Positions 35,247 through 44,641 of a DNA stretch of 64,000 nucleotides are shown piece after piece. Made by a program: the position numbers and the translations under genes. The stretch spans positions 806,001 through 870,000 of the forward strand of contig NZ_CP042914.1 of assembly GCF_008065135.1 (NCBI RefSeq), given 5' to 3'. The notes beneath the pieces are model-generated. The model had not been told where the DNA came from. It ran no database searches and worked only from the letters and a program-made list of their open reading frames with translations. This stretch comes from Roseimaritima ulvae (GTDB lineage Bacteria; Planctomycetota; Planctomycetia; Pirellulales; Pirellulaceae). Positions within the stretch are counted from its first letter, which is position 1. Each line of letters starts with the position of its first letter.

Positions 35247-37052
35247 GTGTCCAATCAACCTTCTGCTACCGCGTCCAACCCTCAGTTTTCCATCGGGATC
35301 GATCTGGGGACCACCAATTCGACGGTCGCCTTTGCCCCGCTGGACGACCCGGATTGCCAGCCCTCACTGCTGCCGATTCCGCAGATCGTCCAACCCGGCC
35401 AGATCGAGTCGCTGCCCTCGCTGCCTTCGTTTCTGTATCTGCCCCGCGAAGGCGAGCTGGAATCGCTGCAGACCCCGCTGGGGCTCGATCCGCAAGCCGG
35501 CATCGCGGGCGTTTATGCTCGGGCTCAGGCCGCCGACAACCCGCAGCGTGTGGTCGTGGCCGCCAAAAGCTGGTTGTGTCACAGCCGCCAGGGACGCAGC
35601 GAAGCGATCCTGCCCTGGCAGGCGCCCGCGGAAGTGCCGCGGGTCTCGGCGTTGGATTGTACGACCCGCTTTTTGCAGCATCTGGTGGCCGCGTGGCAAG
35701 CCGCTCATCCCAACGCTCCGCTGGCCGACCAACAGGTCGTGCTGACCGTTCCGGCGTCCTTCGATCCGGCCGCCCGCGAACTGACCCGGCAAGCCGCCAC
35801 CACGGCCGGCTTTCCCGCGGAATTTGTGTTGCTGGAAGAACCGCAAGCCGCCGTCTACTGCTGGCTCAGTCGACAGTCCGATAGCTGGCGACGTCAGCTG
35901 CACGCCGGGGATTCGATGTTGGTGGTCGACGTGGGCGGCGGCACCACCGACCTGACGCTGGTCACGGTGGCCGAAGCCGAGGGCGAACTGGTACTAGAAC
36001 GAACCGCCGTGGGCAACCATCTGCTGGTCGGTGGCGACAATATGGACCTCACGCTGGCCCATGTGGTGAGCCAGCAGCTGGCCGCTGAAGGCCACGAGCT
36101 GGATCCCTGGCAGAGCGTGTCGCTGTGGCATGCCTGCCGGGAGGCCAAAGAACGCCTGTTGTCGGACGACGGCCCGGACGAACACACGATCTCGGTGTTG
36201 GGACGCGGCAGTTCGCTGATCGGCGGCACGATTTCCACGACGATTCGCAAACCGCAAGCGGCCGAGGTGTTGGTCGATGGGTTCTTCCCCAAGTGCCAGC
36301 TCGGCGAGCGACCGCAGCGGCAGGCCAGCAGCGGTTTCCAGGACATCGGTTTGCCTTATGAATCCGATCCGGCGATCACCAAGCAGGTGGCCGCCTTCTT
36401 GACCGACCACACGGGCGAACAGGGCTTGCCCTCGCACCTGTTGGTCAACGGCGGCGTGTTTCGCAGTCAAGCCATCCGCGACCAGTTGTGCCAGACGGTT
36501 CGCGACTGGTGCGGCGACCAGTTGACCGAATACGCCGACCCGCAGCACCTGGACCACGCCGTGGCTGTGGGCGCGGCCTATTACGGTTGGACGAAAAACC
36601 ATGGCGGCGTTCGCATTCGCGGCGGCACCGCCAGGTCGTATTACATCGGTATCGAAACCGCGGGGCTGGCCATCCCCGGCATGCCGCGACCCTTGCGAGC
36701 GCTGTGCGTGGCGCCGCAGGGCATGGAAGAAGGCACGCAGGCCGACGTCCCCGGCGAACCGGTGGGCGTCGTCGTAGGCACCCCCGCACGCTTTCGGTTC
36801 TTCTCCTCCACCGTCCGCGGCGACGATCAGGTGGGTGTCAATTTGGATCGCTGGTCGCCGGAGGAACTGGTCGAAAGCGATCCCATCGAATTGCAACTGA
36901 CCAGCCAGAACGCCGGCGATGAACCCTTTGTGCCGGTGCGGTTCCACAGCCGCGTGACGGAGCTGGGGATGTTCGAACTGTGGTGCCATGCCACCCGCGG
37001 CGAAGACCAGTGGAAAATGGAATTTAATGTTCGCGACGAGGGAGAGGCGTAA
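35247..37052 (+). CDS. Hsp70 family protein (atypical, first of pair)
   Basis: 601 aa from the GTG at 35247 (GGAG eight bases upstream); an in-frame ATG at 35106 lies inside the DUF2760 gene and is rejected. Hsp70 marks: IGIDLGTTNSTVAFA, VVDVGGGTTDLTLV (phosphate 2) and LLVNGGVFRSQAIR. The ATPase loops look intact. The substrate-binding half is short and lacks the DnaK EEVD-type end. It is probably a specialised chaperone, not general DnaK. The gene is the middle of a three-gene operon, 2 nt before the next Hsp70. Confidence 0.88.
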   Translation: MSNQPSATASNPQFSIGIDLGTTNSTVAFAPLDDPDCQPSLLPIPQIVQPGQIESLPSLPSFLYLPREGELESLQTPLGLDPQAGIAGVYARAQAADNPQRVVVAAKSWLCHSRQGRSEAILPWQAPAEVPRVSALDCTTRFLQHLVAAWQAAHPNAPLADQQVVLTVPASFDPAARELTRQAATTAGFPAEFVLLEEPQAAVYCWLSRQSDSWRRQLHAGDSMLVVDVGGGTTDLTLVTVAEAEGELVLERTAVGNHLLVGGDNMDLTLAHVVSQQLAAEGHELDPWQSVSLWHACREAKERLLSDDGPDEHTISVLGRGSSLIGGTISTTIRKPQAAEVLVDGFFPKCQLGERPQRQASSGFQDIGLPYESDPAITKQVAAFLTDHTGEQGLPSHLLVNGGVFRSQAIRDQLCQTVRDWCGDQLTEYADPQHLDHAVAVGAAYYGWTKNHGGVRIRGGTARSYYIGIETAGLAIPGMPRPLRALCVAPQGMEEGTQADVPGEPVGVVVGTPARFRFFSSTVRGDDQVGVNLDRWSPEELVESDPIELQLTSQNAGDEPFVPVRFHSRVTELGMFELWCHATRGEDQWKMEFNVRDEGEA

Positions 37053-37054
37053 CG

Positions 37055-39877
37055 GTGAGCGACGTCGACAGTGAGCCGGAACTGCCGCGGTACGTGGTCG
37101 GCATCGATTTGGGAACGACCAACTGTGCGATGTGTTTTGTCGACACGGCCGCCGACGACTGGCAGGTGGAAACCTTTGGGGTGCCGCAGTGGATCGACGT
37201 GGGCCAGTGGGAACGACGCGACACCCTGCCCTCGTTCCACTACGAATGGACGGCCGAAGAAACCGCCGGCGACGCGCAGCGACTGCCCTGGCAAACCGAC
37301 CAGCCGCCGGCCAGTTGTGTGGGCGTGTTGGCTCGTGATGCCGGCGCACGCCACCCGGGCCGTCGCGCCGCGTCGGCCAAAAGCTGGTTGTCGCATGACG
37401 GCGTCGATCGCACGGCGGATCTGTTGCCCTGGCACGGCGATGCCGACGTCCAGCGGTTGTCGCCCGTGGATGCCTCGGCGGCGTATCTGCGGCACCTCCG
37501 CCACGCCTGGGATCATCAGCACCCCGAACATCCTCTGGCCGATCAGGACGTGATCATCACCCTGCCGGCCTCGTTCGACGAAGTCGCCCGCGAACTGACG
37601 GTGCGGGCGGCCAAACAAGCCGGGCTGCCTCGCGTGTTTTTGATCGAAGAACCGCAAGCGGCGTTTTATGCTTGGATCGACCGACAGGGTAGCGAGTGGC
37701 AGCAACGCGTCACTCCCGGTCAGTTAATTTTGGTTTGCGACATCGGCGGCGGCACGACCGACCTGACCTTGATCCGCGTCCGCGCGGCGGCCGATGGACA
37801 GGTGCAGTTCCACCGTGTGGCCGTCGGCAAGCACTTGATCTTAGGCGGAGACAACCTGGACCTGGCGATCGCCAAGCTGGCCGAGACCAAGTGGCAAGCC
37901 GATCACCCCGGCGAATCGCTCAGCCCCGCTCAATGGGAACGCTTGGTGCAAGCGTCGCGAATGGTCAAAGAAACCATGCTCAGCGATCCACGGCCGCCCG
38001 CTTACACCATCAACCTGCCGGCCGAAGGTTCACGACTGATTGGCGGCGCGGTGCAGATCAGCTTGTCGGCCGAAGACGTCGACGCCGCTTTGCTGGACGG
38101 GTTCTTTCCCGAAGTTCCGCTGGATGTTCGACCCAGCGCCGGCAGCAGCGGCTTTCAGGAATTTGGCTTGCCCTACGCAGCCGATCCGGCCGTCACCCGG
38201 CACTTGGCGGCGTTCCTGTCCGATCACCGGCACAGCGGCATCGGCGACGACGCCGACGCCGCCGATCGCCCGGACCTGGTGTTGTTCAACGGCGGCGTGA
38301 TGGCCGCCCCGGCGATCGGTCGACGGATCGTCGAATCCTTGTCCTGCTGGTTTGCTAAACCGGAAGAAGCGGACGACGCGAGCGGTGCGGCCTGGCAGCC
38401 CGAGGTGTTAGTCAACGAGCGATTGGATCTGGCGGTCGCTCGTGGCGCGGCTTATTACGGGATGGTCCGCCGCGGTGACGGCGTGCGGATCGCCGCCAAC
38501 TTGGGCCGTTCTTATTACATGCAGGTTGGTGACGCGCCGCCGATGGGATTGTGTTTGATCCCCGGCAGCGCCGAAGCCGGCCAGCGTTTTTCCGCTTCCA
38601 GTCATCCGCTGGAGCTGCAGATCGGATCTCCGGTGCAATTCCCCCTGTGGGTCAGCAGCACGCGGCTGGCCGACGATGTGGGCGACCTAGTGCCGATGCA
38701 AGACGGCGAAGCCACGGCCTTGCCGCCGATCTGCACCGCTTTGGTCCGCGGCCGACAGCGCGAACAGGCGACGGTGCGGGTAGTGGTGGAATCGGAGCTG
38801 AGCGAAATCGGCACCGTGGGGCTGTACTGCGTGGCCAGCGATACCGGCAAACGCTGGAAACTGGAATTTGATATCCGCAGCACCTTGGAAACCGACCGCG
38901 ACGCACACCTGGGCAGCGGCGAAGCGGCCGGGATTCTCGACACCGAAACCATGGCGGCCTGCGAACAAACCGTGGCCACCGTGTTTGCCCCGGACCAGCA
39001 ACCGCAGGAACAATCGCTCAAACCCAGTCGGTTGATGAAAACCCTGCAGTCGGTGATCGAGTTGCCCAAAACCGATTGGCCGCCCTCGCTGCTGCGGGGC
39101 TTGTGGCAAACGCTGTTGGACGTCGAGCCCGGTCGTCGCCAGAGCCCGCAGCATGAAGCCCGTTGGCTGAACACGCTGGGGTATTGCCTGCGGCCTGGTT
39201 ACGGCGTGGCGGTGGACGACTGGCGGGTCTCGCAAACCTGGCGCGCGGTCCACAATAAATTGGCGTTCCCCACGCCCGCTTCCCGCATCGAATCGGCCAT
39301 CCTGTGGCGGCGGATCGCCGGCGGTATGACCCACGCCCAGCAACAGCAGTTGGCGTTGCCCCTGTTGGCTGGCCTGAAAGGCAAGTCAGGGCGTGTGGAA
39401 GCCAACGAGGCGATCGAGTCCTGGCGATTGCTGGGCTCCTTGGAAAGGCTCGACACTCCCACCAAAGTCGAACTGGGCCGTTTAGCGCTGAGGCAGTTGG
39501 GGCAGAAGAAACACGAGAAGCTGCACGAGTCGTTGTTGTGGGCGGTGGGCCGGTTGGGCAGTCGTCAGCCCGTCTATGGTCCGCTGAACACTACCGTCCC
39601 GCGTGACGAAGTCGCCGCCTGGGTGAAGCGCTTGACCGGCCTGGCCGCCGGGCCCGCCACGCTGCCGCTGGCCCTGGTCCAGTTGTCGCGACGGACCGGT
39701 GACCGGTTTCGCGACCTGCCCGAAAGCGAACGGGAGGGAGTCGCCGCGTGGCTCTCGGCCGCCGGCGTCGGCGAGCACTACATCACCCTGGTTCGCGAAG
39801 GCGGCACGCTCCGCGACGACGAGGAATCCGCGGTGTTTGGCGAATCGCTGCCATTGGGAATCCGCCTGGCACGTTAG
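37055..39877 (+). CDS. Large Hsp70 family protein with C-terminal DUF3731-like region
   Basis: 940 aa, GTG start two bases after the previous stop. The N-terminal half is Hsp70: VVGIDLGTTNCAMCF, VCDIGGGTTDLTLI and LVLFNGGVMAAPAIG, with intact phosphate loops. Residues about 640-940 are a helical region that I recall as DUF3731, with SRLMKTLQSVIELPKTDWPP and TLGYCLRPGYGVAVDDWR. The extra C-terminal domain makes it about 300 residues longer than DnaK. It sits in tandem with the shorter Hsp70, so the two may form a complex. Substrates are unknown. Confidence 0.87.
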   Translation: MSDVDSEPELPRYVVGIDLGTTNCAMCFVDTAADDWQVETFGVPQWIDVGQWERRDTLPSFHYEWTAEETAGDAQRLPWQTDQPPASCVGVLARDAGARHPGRRAASAKSWLSHDGVDRTADLLPWHGDADVQRLSPVDASAAYLRHLRHAWDHQHPEHPLADQDVIITLPASFDEVARELTVRAAKQAGLPRVFLIEEPQAAFYAWIDRQGSEWQQRVTPGQLILVCDIGGGTTDLTLIRVRAAADGQVQFHRVAVGKHLILGGDNLDLAIAKLAETKWQADHPGESLSPAQWERLVQASRMVKETMLSDPRPPAYTINLPAEGSRLIGGAVQISLSAEDVDAALLDGFFPEVPLDVRPSAGSSGFQEFGLPYAADPAVTRHLAAFLSDHRHSGIGDDADAADRPDLVLFNGGVMAAPAIGRRIVESLSCWFAKPEEADDASGAAWQPEVLVNERLDLAVARGAAYYGMVRRGDGVRIAANLGRSYYMQVGDAPPMGLCLIPGSAEAGQRFSASSHPLELQIGSPVQFPLWVSSTRLADDVGDLVPMQDGEATALPPICTALVRGRQREQATVRVVVESELSEIGTVGLYCVASDTGKRWKLEFDIRSTLETDRDAHLGSGEAAGILDTETMAACEQTVATVFAPDQQPQEQSLKPSRLMKTLQSVIELPKTDWPPSLLRGLWQTLLDVEPGRRQSPQHEARWLNTLGYCLRPGYGVAVDDWRVSQTWRAVHNKLAFPTPASRIESAILWRRIAGGMTHAQQQQLALPLLAGLKGKSGRVEANEAIESWRLLGSLERLDTPTKVELGRLALRQLGQKKHEKLHESLLWAVGRLGSRQPVYGPLNTTVPRDEVAAWVKRLTGLAAGPATLPLALVQLSRRTGDRFRDLPESEREGVAAWLSAAGVGEHYITLVREGGTLRDDEESAVFGESLPLGIRLAR

Positions 39878-39966
39878 TGCTTGCCCGTTAGGAGACGCCG
39901 GACTTAGTAGCATTTTATCCTCTCCCCTGGGCATTGGTATCTACACATCTTCCTTCACCCTCCCTC

Positions 39967-40040
39967 GGGACGTGAAGTGTATTAATGCCGGATTCACTTC
40001 ACTCTCCCTCTGGGAGAGTCGAGCGTCAGTGAGGAGAGGG
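39967..40040 (+). mobile_element. Truncated MITE-like element, left end only
   Basis: 74 bp nearly identical to the first 74 bp of the element at 27784, including the full 22-bp terminal repeat. The right part is missing; the sequence departs after GAGGAGAGGG. Confidence 0.8.
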
Positions 40041-40160
40041 TTGCTCGGCTGCGGAAAATGGCTCTAACGACCTGCAAGTCTAACGAACCTTGCTCGCTCG
40101 TCCCCTGCGACCCGCTCACGGGGCGCAATGCTGCTAAGTTAGATTATGGACAGGAACCAC

Positions 40161-40194
40161 AAAAAAAGCCCCGTCGAAAGAATCGACGGGGCTT
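40161..40194 (-). terminator. Rho-independent terminator of the polysaccharide export gene
   Basis: On the minus strand the stem is AGCCCCGTCG/CGACGGGGCT (10 bp, 7-nt loop) followed by a T run (40167-40161). It sits 32 nt after the export gene stop. Confidence 0.9.
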
Positions 40195-40225
40195 GGCGTT
40201 GTTGTCGCAAGTCTGCGGTGCGACG

Positions 40226-41614
40226 CTAGTTGTTGTTGTTCTGCAACAGTTGCTGGATACCGTAGGTGAAGAATGTTCCCAGTCCGAAGTTGAGGACCTC
40301 TTCTTCACAGCGGTACTGCAGGATCAACACGTCACCTGCTTGGATCAGCGGTCGGCTACGCGGATCGTTGATCGCTTGGTTCAGATCGACCTCGATGATC
40401 ACCTGGCCGTTGCAGTCGGTTTGGCGAAGGATGTACAAAGCTCCTGGCGGCACACCGCCAACACTGGCAGCTCCACCTAATCCGCCGCCTCCGCCGCCGC
40501 TGCGGCCGGGAGCTCCGATCGCCTGGCCAGCCAGTGCCATCGCACCTAAGACGTCCAGGTCGTAGTCACGGGGCAACAGGTGTTGGCCGCCGGGCAGCAA
40601 GCCGCCCGTGTAGAAGACTTCGGTTTCACGGGATTCGATGTACACGATGTCGCCGTCTTCCAGGCGGATCTGGTCGTCGGTCAAGCTGGGCACGACACCC
40701 GGTGGCAGACGCAGTGGAATACGCAGCACCGAGGGATCTTCGGGAAGTTCAGGCGGGCAGGCACAAGGGTCACATGAGGCGGCTTCCTGGTGAGCATAGA
40801 ACTGCTGCACGAACAGGGCACGTTTGCGTTGATCCGCTTTGCTGGAACGCAGCACTTTGACTTCGTTCTTAGCGTACAGACCGGGCAGACCACCGGTTGC
40901 GACCAGGGCGTGCAGGATGTCGTTTTGGTAAGCGGGAAGCTTGACCAGATTTCCCGATGCACTCTCATCGCTGCTGCCGCGGATCTCACCGCCGCCGCCG
41001 CCGCCACCGCCACGGCCGACGTTGTCCTGTCGCACCACGATGATGTTGTAGGTGCGTTCTTTGATCAGTGTGACAACTGGGCGAGCCTTCTCTTCCAGCA
41101 AGATGCGTTCGTCGATGTAGGCTCGGCGAATCTGTTCGCGTACCTGTTCCAGGGTCAAACCGCGGACGTCGATCGGTGACAGCAGGGGCAGAGACAGCGT
41201 ACCGTCTTCGGCGACGGCAATCGGGTAACCCACCGACGGCGGCAGCGTGCTGCCGGCATCCGGGAAGTGAATGGGCGGCGGTTGCGGAGCGGCATCCGGA
41301 GGATTAAACGGCAGCACGCCTTCGACGTAGATGCCCAAGATGTCACCCGCGTCCAATTGGTAGCTGCGAGGCGGCTCCAAGGCGAGTAGCGAAACATCGA
41401 TGGGCACGAGGTTGTTCTTGGGGGACGCGAACAATTGCGGCGGCAGACGTTTGGCTGGAACCCCGTTGATGGGATTCAGCAAACTGGTGCAGCCGGTTGC
41501 CAACAGCAACATCACCGCAACGGTCGATTGCCAAATCGCCGCTCCACGCCGCAACCGCGAGGCTGGGGCTGATGTATAGGCGTCGCGGTAGGTTATAGGG
41601 CGATAGATTTTCAT
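40226..41614 (-). CDS. Polysaccharide biosynthesis/export lipoprotein (Wza/GumB-like)
   Basis: 462 aa from the ATG at 41614; an in-frame TTG at 41641 is possible but less likely. A signal sequence with lipobox LLLATGC places it in the outer membrane. After YQLDAGDILGIYVEGVLPF (poly-export domain) it has VAEDGTLSLPLLSPIDVRGLTLEQVREQI, then SLBB-like parts (DILHALVATGGLPGL, and VDLNQAINDPRSRPLIQAGD). Gly-rich loops interrupt the fold twice. It would be the outer-membrane channel part of an EPS exporter. It neighbours the small lipoprotein gene and the WecA-like gene, so an EPS locus is likely. Confidence 0.88.
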   Translation of the reverse strand: MKIYRPITYRDAYTSAPASRLRRGAAIWQSTVAVMLLLATGCTSLLNPINGVPAKRLPPQLFASPKNNLVPIDVSLLALEPPRSYQLDAGDILGIYVEGVLPFNPPDAAPQPPPIHFPDAGSTLPPSVGYPIAVAEDGTLSLPLLSPIDVRGLTLEQVREQIRRAYIDERILLEEKARPVVTLIKERTYNIIVVRQDNVGRGGGGGGGGEIRGSSDESASGNLVKLPAYQNDILHALVATGGLPGLYAKNEVKVLRSSKADQRKRALFVQQFYAHQEAASCDPCACPPELPEDPSVLRIPLRLPPGVVPSLTDDQIRLEDGDIVYIESRETEVFYTGGLLPGGQHLLPRDYDLDVLGAMALAGQAIGAPGRSGGGGGGLGGAASVGGVPPGALYILRQTDCNGQVIIEVDLNQAINDPRSRPLIQAGDVLILQYRCEEEVLNFGLGTFFTYGIQQLLQNNNN

Positions 41615-41695
41615 CGCAAGTTTCTCGCTGTTTACAGACAATCAATACGCGAACGGGGATCCAGCAGCATCGAAGGATGCTGCGGAGGGGGTGCC

Positions 41696-42454
41696 CTAAC
41701 GTGGCAGGTAAAAGGGCTGGCTGGGGGCGGCCGCCGAGGTGCCGTCGGGGCCCGGCGCTACATCATCGATGGGCAACTCATCCGTAAACGGATCGACGCC
41801 TTCGGTTTCCCCGTTGGAAGGCTGGTAGTCTTCCAACGGAATCGCCGGCGTGGGGGCTAGTCCACTGCCTTCGGGCAACACGTGTACCGGAACTCCGGTC
41901 GGCGGCTGCACCGGTTCGGGCGGCGTCGCGACGCCACTGGCTAAATGCGGCGGCAGGGGCGTGGTTTGCCGGAACATCGTGGGAATCTCTGACCAATTCC
42001 CCAGGCCATCCACCTCCGCTGCCTTGGCACCCTGTGGATACCCCGCAAACCAGGCGGCTACTTTGGCCTGGCCTTCAGGGGATTGGTAACGCCAGCCCCA
42101 ATACGCCTCCGGTGCAATCGTTGGAGTGCAGCCGTCGGAACCCGCGGCCACAGCTTCGTAACCGGCGATATAGCCGTCGGCGAAATGCTTTAGGTGAGGC
42201 TGGTTCTCGAAGCAATGTTTTTGTTCGTGCCATCTTTGAACGGCCAACGCATGGTTGCGATAACCGATCATAAAGTCATCCACACAATCGCAGTTCTGCA
42301 ACTTGCGGCTCACGCCATTGAGTGTGGAACACCCGGTCGACGTGCTCAGCACCGCGGTACCGGCGAGCAGGCCGCCGAGCAGTGACAATAATAGACGACG
42401 ACGTCGTGTACGAATTTGCGCTACATGAGCGCGTGCTGGTCTATGATCCGCCAT
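41696..42454 (-). CDS. Small lipoprotein-like protein of unknown function
   Basis: 252 aa from the ATG at 42454 (AGGGGGG just upstream); a longer in-frame start at 42490 lacks such a site. A basic leader and hydrophobic stretch end in STGCS, a possible lipobox. The folded part (residues 50-150) has DFMIGYRNHALAVQRWHEQK and an aromatic-rich YWGWRYQSPEGQ. The C-terminal third is Pro/Gly-rich. It is 81 nt upstream of the export lipoprotein gene and probably in its operon. No known domain. Confidence 0.65.
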   Translation of the reverse strand: MADHRPARAHVAQIRTRRRRLLLSLLGGLLAGTAVLSTSTGCSTLNGVSRKLQNCDCVDDFMIGYRNHALAVQRWHEQKHCFENQPHLKHFADGYIAGYEAVAAGSDGCTPTIAPEAYWGWRYQSPEGQAKVAAWFAGYPQGAKAAEVDGLGNWSEIPTMFRQTTPLPPHLASGVATPPEPVQPPTGVPVHVLPEGSGLAPTPAIPLEDYQPSNGETEGVDPFTDELPIDDVAPGPDGTSAAAPSQPFYLPR

Positions 42455-42827
42455 TTGGCCCCCCTTGGCTGCACGGCAGTCGCCAAACACAACGTGTCTG
42501 ACGTAGTTCGATAAATATCAGGTGCGCCTGCAGCGCAACTTTCCTGTGTTAGTCATCGCCAAACGGTCGTGTTGGATTGAGCGAAAATGTCAAGAGTGAC
42601 GAATGTGTGGGCATGTCCGTGGGGACGATCGAGGGCCGGAAAGCGGCTGGAATTCCCGTTTGTCCTGCGAAACACAACGTTTTTGTGCTTTATCTCGCTT
42701 CCGGATTTGCGGGTGGGCCTGTCAATGGGAATCAGGAAATTTGACAAAAGTCTTCCCATTTTGTGGGTTTCGGCTAGGCTAGGACGCAGCCCACCTGGAT
42801 TGCACTTCTCTGACTTATGACGCATCG
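42455..42827. other. Intergenic region upstream of WecA-like gene
   Basis: 373 bp, divergent arrangement. TTGACA occurs at 42741-42746 but no good -10 lies 16-18 nt downstream. No gene or repeat is supported. Confidence 0.4.
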
Positions 42828-44492
42828 ATGCCCAGCTTTTCATCTTCCATGGCCCTAATGTCGGTTGAAATGACCGCTTTTTGCGTGGCGGTCGCCGTGG
42901 CATTGTGCATCGTGCCCATCGTCCGCTACGGGGCTCGCCGCACCGGCACCGTCGATATTCCCGACCCCAAACGCAAGCTGCATAGCCGTCCGATTGCCTT
43001 GGGCGGCGGGTTGGCGATCTTGCTGTCCATGTTTCTGGCGCTGTGCGCGGCGGTGGGTGTGGCCCAGATTTTTGGAGGAAATCCGTTTGCCTGGGACCTG
43101 CAGTGGACGGCCCTGTCGTTGGGCTGTGTGGCGATTGTGCTGCTGGGATTTGTGGATGATCGCTGGACGCTTCGCGGCCGCCAGAAACTGCTCGGTCAGA
43201 TCGCCATCGCCACCGGGATCGTGTGGACCTCCAAGGTCGTCCATCACATGGACGTGTTGGGGATGCATATTGATTTGGGTGTGTTTGCGTTTCCAGTGAC
43301 GGTGCTGTGGCTATTGGGCGCCATCAACGCGATCAACCTGCTGGACGGGGCCGACGGCATGGCCAGTACCGTGGGGGCCATCTTGGCGGCCGGGTTTGCG
43401 GCGATTTCGGCGATCAAGGGTCAACCGTTGGAATGCGCCATCTCGTTGGCCATGACCGGATCCCTCTTGGGCTTTTTGGTATACAACCGTCCGCCGGCGA
43501 CGATTTTTCTAGGCGATGCCGGCAGCATGTTGATCGGCTTGGTGTTGGGCGTGTTGGCGTTGTGGGGCTCGCAAAAAGAGACCACCGTACTGGCCATCGC
43601 TCCGCTGGCCGTGTTGGCGATTCCGTTGTTTGATTCGGTTATCGCGATCCTCCGCCGCGTGCTGACCGGCCGCAGTCTGTACGACACCGACCGCGGCCAC
43701 ATGCATCACCTGTTGTTGGAACGCTTCTCACATCGCCGTGCGCTGGCCATCGTGGCTGTGTTATGCATCACCTCCACCGCCTCGGCAGTGATGAGTGTGG
43801 CGTTTGGCCGGCAGTGGATTGCCCCCTTAGGCGCCGCCTTGGCACTCGGTTGGTTGGTCGTCAGCCGCTCCTTCGGACACGCCGAAATCGTCTTGCTGCT
43901 GACCCGCTGCTGGTACTTTTTAGAATCGTTTGTGACCCCCAGACGTCGCTGCAAGGACCAAGTGCGACAACGTACCTGGCAGATGCAGGGATCGCGCTCT
44001 TGGGACAGCCTCTGGGACAGCCTGGTCGAATTTGCCGACAAACACCAATTGGCCAAGGTCAAGATGGACCTCAACATCGCCTGGATGCACGAGGGCTATC
44101 ACGGTTCGTATCAGCGTGCCGAGGTGCCGGAAAAATCGCGGCAAGTTTCGTTGCGGACCCCCATCCTGGCCCATCAGCGGATGGTCGGCCGGCTGGAGAT
44201 CGTCGGCTGCGGCGAGATGTCCAACCTGTACGAAGTGCTGGAGTTGCTGGTCGAACGATTGAAGGACCTGCAGCCCGAAATCGAACGCCTGATGACCGAA
44301 ATGGATTCGGCCCACCGGGCCAAGCAAGATTTGCTGGCAGCCGACAGCGGCGCCACGATCGCTCACACGGCCACGACGGACCACGCCGCCACGGCGGACC
44401 ACGCCGCCACTACGGACCACGCTGTCACGTCCGAGCGGCCGACCTCAGCACCCGGATGGGTGGAGACCGGCGGATCCAAAGCGATGCTCTAG
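42828..44492 (+). CDS. MraY/WecA family phosphoglycosyl transferase with C-terminal extension
   Basis: 554 aa; typical WecA/TagO members are about 330-380. The membrane core (1-370) has the family motifs LGFVDDR, NAINLLDGADGMAS, IFLGDAGSML and GHMHH, with about ten TM helices. It should attach a sugar-1-phosphate to undecaprenyl phosphate on the cytoplasmic face, starting a polysaccharide. Residues about 390-500 form an extra cytoplasmic domain, and the tail has three TDHAA-type repeats (18-nt units). The extra domain may regulate the enzyme; I do not recognise it. It is adjacent to the export genes, so EPS initiation is likely. Confidence 0.87.
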   Translation: MPSFSSSMALMSVEMTAFCVAVAVALCIVPIVRYGARRTGTVDIPDPKRKLHSRPIALGGGLAILLSMFLALCAAVGVAQIFGGNPFAWDLQWTALSLGCVAIVLLGFVDDRWTLRGRQKLLGQIAIATGIVWTSKVVHHMDVLGMHIDLGVFAFPVTVLWLLGAINAINLLDGADGMASTVGAILAAGFAAISAIKGQPLECAISLAMTGSLLGFLVYNRPPATIFLGDAGSMLIGLVLGVLALWGSQKETTVLAIAPLAVLAIPLFDSVIAILRRVLTGRSLYDTDRGHMHHLLLERFSHRRALAIVAVLCITSTASAVMSVAFGRQWIAPLGAALALGWLVVSRSFGHAEIVLLLTRCWYFLESFVTPRRRCKDQVRQRTWQMQGSRSWDSLWDSLVEFADKHQLAKVKMDLNIAWMHEGYHGSYQRAEVPEKSRQVSLRTPILAHQRMVGRLEIVGCGEMSNLYEVLELLVERLKDLQPEIERLMTEMDSAHRAKQDLLAADSGATIAHTATTDHAATADHAATTDHAVTSERPTSAPGWVETGGSKAML

Positions 44493-44641
44493 ACCTGCGT
44501 CCCCAATTCTGCTTCGATAGGGCTCGGTTAATTTATGTTCAGAGCACCTTTGGGGTCGATACCATTATTAAATCGCTAGCCACCTGGATTGTCAGTTGGG
44601 CGTCGGCATTTGCGATTCTTTGCTTACGATATTCGTGTCGG

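Larger units (their letters stand above)
39878..40225. other. Intergenic region with MITE fragment and terminator
   Basis: 348 bp between convergent genes. It contains the left half of a MITE-like element (39967-40040) and the terminator at 40161-40194. Nothing else is supported. Confidence 0.6.

Noticed and set aside
42741-42769. TTGACA upstream of the WecA-like gene as a promoter
   Set aside because: The hexamer at a 17-nt spacing is TGGGTT, too poor a -10.
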